Shown one piece after another: positions 5,462 through 5,663 of a DNA stretch of 5,663 nucleotides (its first letter is position 1; every line of letters begins with the position of its first letter). Position numbers and translations under genes: made by a program. This DNA comes from Desulfosudis sp034189195. GTDB lineage: Bacteria; Desulfobacterota; Desulfobacteria; Desulfobacterales; Desulfosudaceae. The stretch lies in NCBI GenBank assembly GCA_034189195.1, contig JAXHVI010000186.1, positions 1 to 5,663 on the forward strand, read 5' to 3'. The notes beneath the pieces are model-generated. The model saw only the letters and a list, made by a program, of their open reading frames with translations. It was not told the DNA's origin and did no database searches.

Positions 5462-5663
5462 TCACATCAGAGACGCAAAGGACGCAAAGAAAAACAGGGA
5501 TGTTGAGCGTAAAACAGCGATCGCCTTTCCGCGAAGCGGAACATAACGTTTTGCGCCTTTGCGCCTTTGCGGTGCAAAAAATAAGGCCTGGGAGACGCAG
5601 TAGCGGTCCATGGTGACGGGAACGGGTTTCGGAGTGCTGACCTCCGGTGGCCATTCAAGGCGC
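5462..5663 (-). CDS. Possible C-terminal end of an unrecognised gene entering from the right edge
   Basis: On the minus strand a frame is open from the window edge (codon at 5662) to TGA at 5464-5462, about 66 codons. Its first 30 or so residues (including LEWPPEVSTPKPVPVT and MDRYC) have a protein-like composition. The part after about 5583 falls in the dispersed repeat (APQRRKGAKR...), so the natural C-terminus may have been replaced or extended by repeat sequence. The stop lies 2 bp from that of the convergent YkgJ-type gene. No family was recognised, and chance openness in a GC-rich stretch cannot be excluded. Confidence 0.3.
   Translation of the reverse strand, partial: RLEWPPEVSTPKPVPVTMDRYCVSQALFFAPQRRKGAKRYVPLRGKAIAVLRSTSLFFFASFASLM
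5473..5573. repeat. Dispersed inverted-repeat element with GCAAAG-type arms
   Basis: The left arm ACGCAAAGGACGCAAAG (5473-5489) pairs with CTTTGCGCCTTTGCG (5557-5571), apart from one indel. An inner pair, GCGTAAAAC (5507-5515) against GTTTTGCGC (5549-5557), matches at 8 of 9 positions. A perfect 6-bp hairpin (TTCCGC-GAA-GCGGAA, 5527-5541) sits near the centre. Each arm also has internal direct repeats of GCAAAG with a 9-bp (left) or 8-bp (right) period. Such GCAAAGG-rich intergenic repeats recur in many bacterial genomes and can resemble non-autonomous mobile elements. Copy number cannot be seen here. The fold may end transcripts of the YkgJ-type gene, although no T-run follows. Confidence 0.6.

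Noticed and set aside
5253..5654. Minus-strand frame containing LCVLCV-type sequence
   Set aside because: That motif is the usual translation of the GCAAAG repeat arm; the frame then runs antisense through the end of the YkgJ-type gene.

Overview
The window looks like part of a sulfate-reducer-type chromosome (Desulfobacterota, probably Desulfobacterales). This rests on moderately high GC content, the protein style, a short DksA-type regulator, a WD40-caspase family gene, an IS21-like end and a GCAAAGG-type dispersed repeat. It is an inference; no marker in the window fixes the taxon.

Layout. Positions 1-119 look like one terminus of an insertion sequence, probably IS21 family: the end reads TGTTAGCGG inward, with two spaced copies of a TAAAAATGTA motif and an internal perfect 14-bp hairpin. 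It abuts the 5'-truncated remnant of a WD40-caspase gene (120-1589, + strand). Only the last WD40 motif, a linker, and an apparently catalytically intact caspase-like (C14) domain remain. Convergent to it is a compact four-gene minus-strand cluster, transcribed 4600 to 1631: a DksA/TraR-family RNA polymerase regulator, a PHP phosphoesterase of the YciV/RNase AM type, RNase III (rnc), and an Elp3-like radical SAM protein. Three of the four junctions (counting gene to gene) are overlaps or a 15-bp gap, and a good sigma70-like promoter lies just upstream of dksA. Divergent from the operon, a YkgJ-type cysteine-cluster protein occupies 4800-5459. The right end (5460-5663) holds a dispersed inverted-repeat element and possibly the C-terminal end of a minus-strand gene entering from outside the window.

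How the genes fit together. The operon groups a regulator of rRNA transcription (DksA family), two predicted enzymes of stable-RNA maturation (RNase III and an RNase AM-like PHP nuclease) and a likely RNA-modifying radical SAM enzyme. This looks like a stable-RNA synthesis and maturation module, although co-function is inferred from gene order only. The caspase gene is unrelated to it and appears to have been broken by the insertion sequence.
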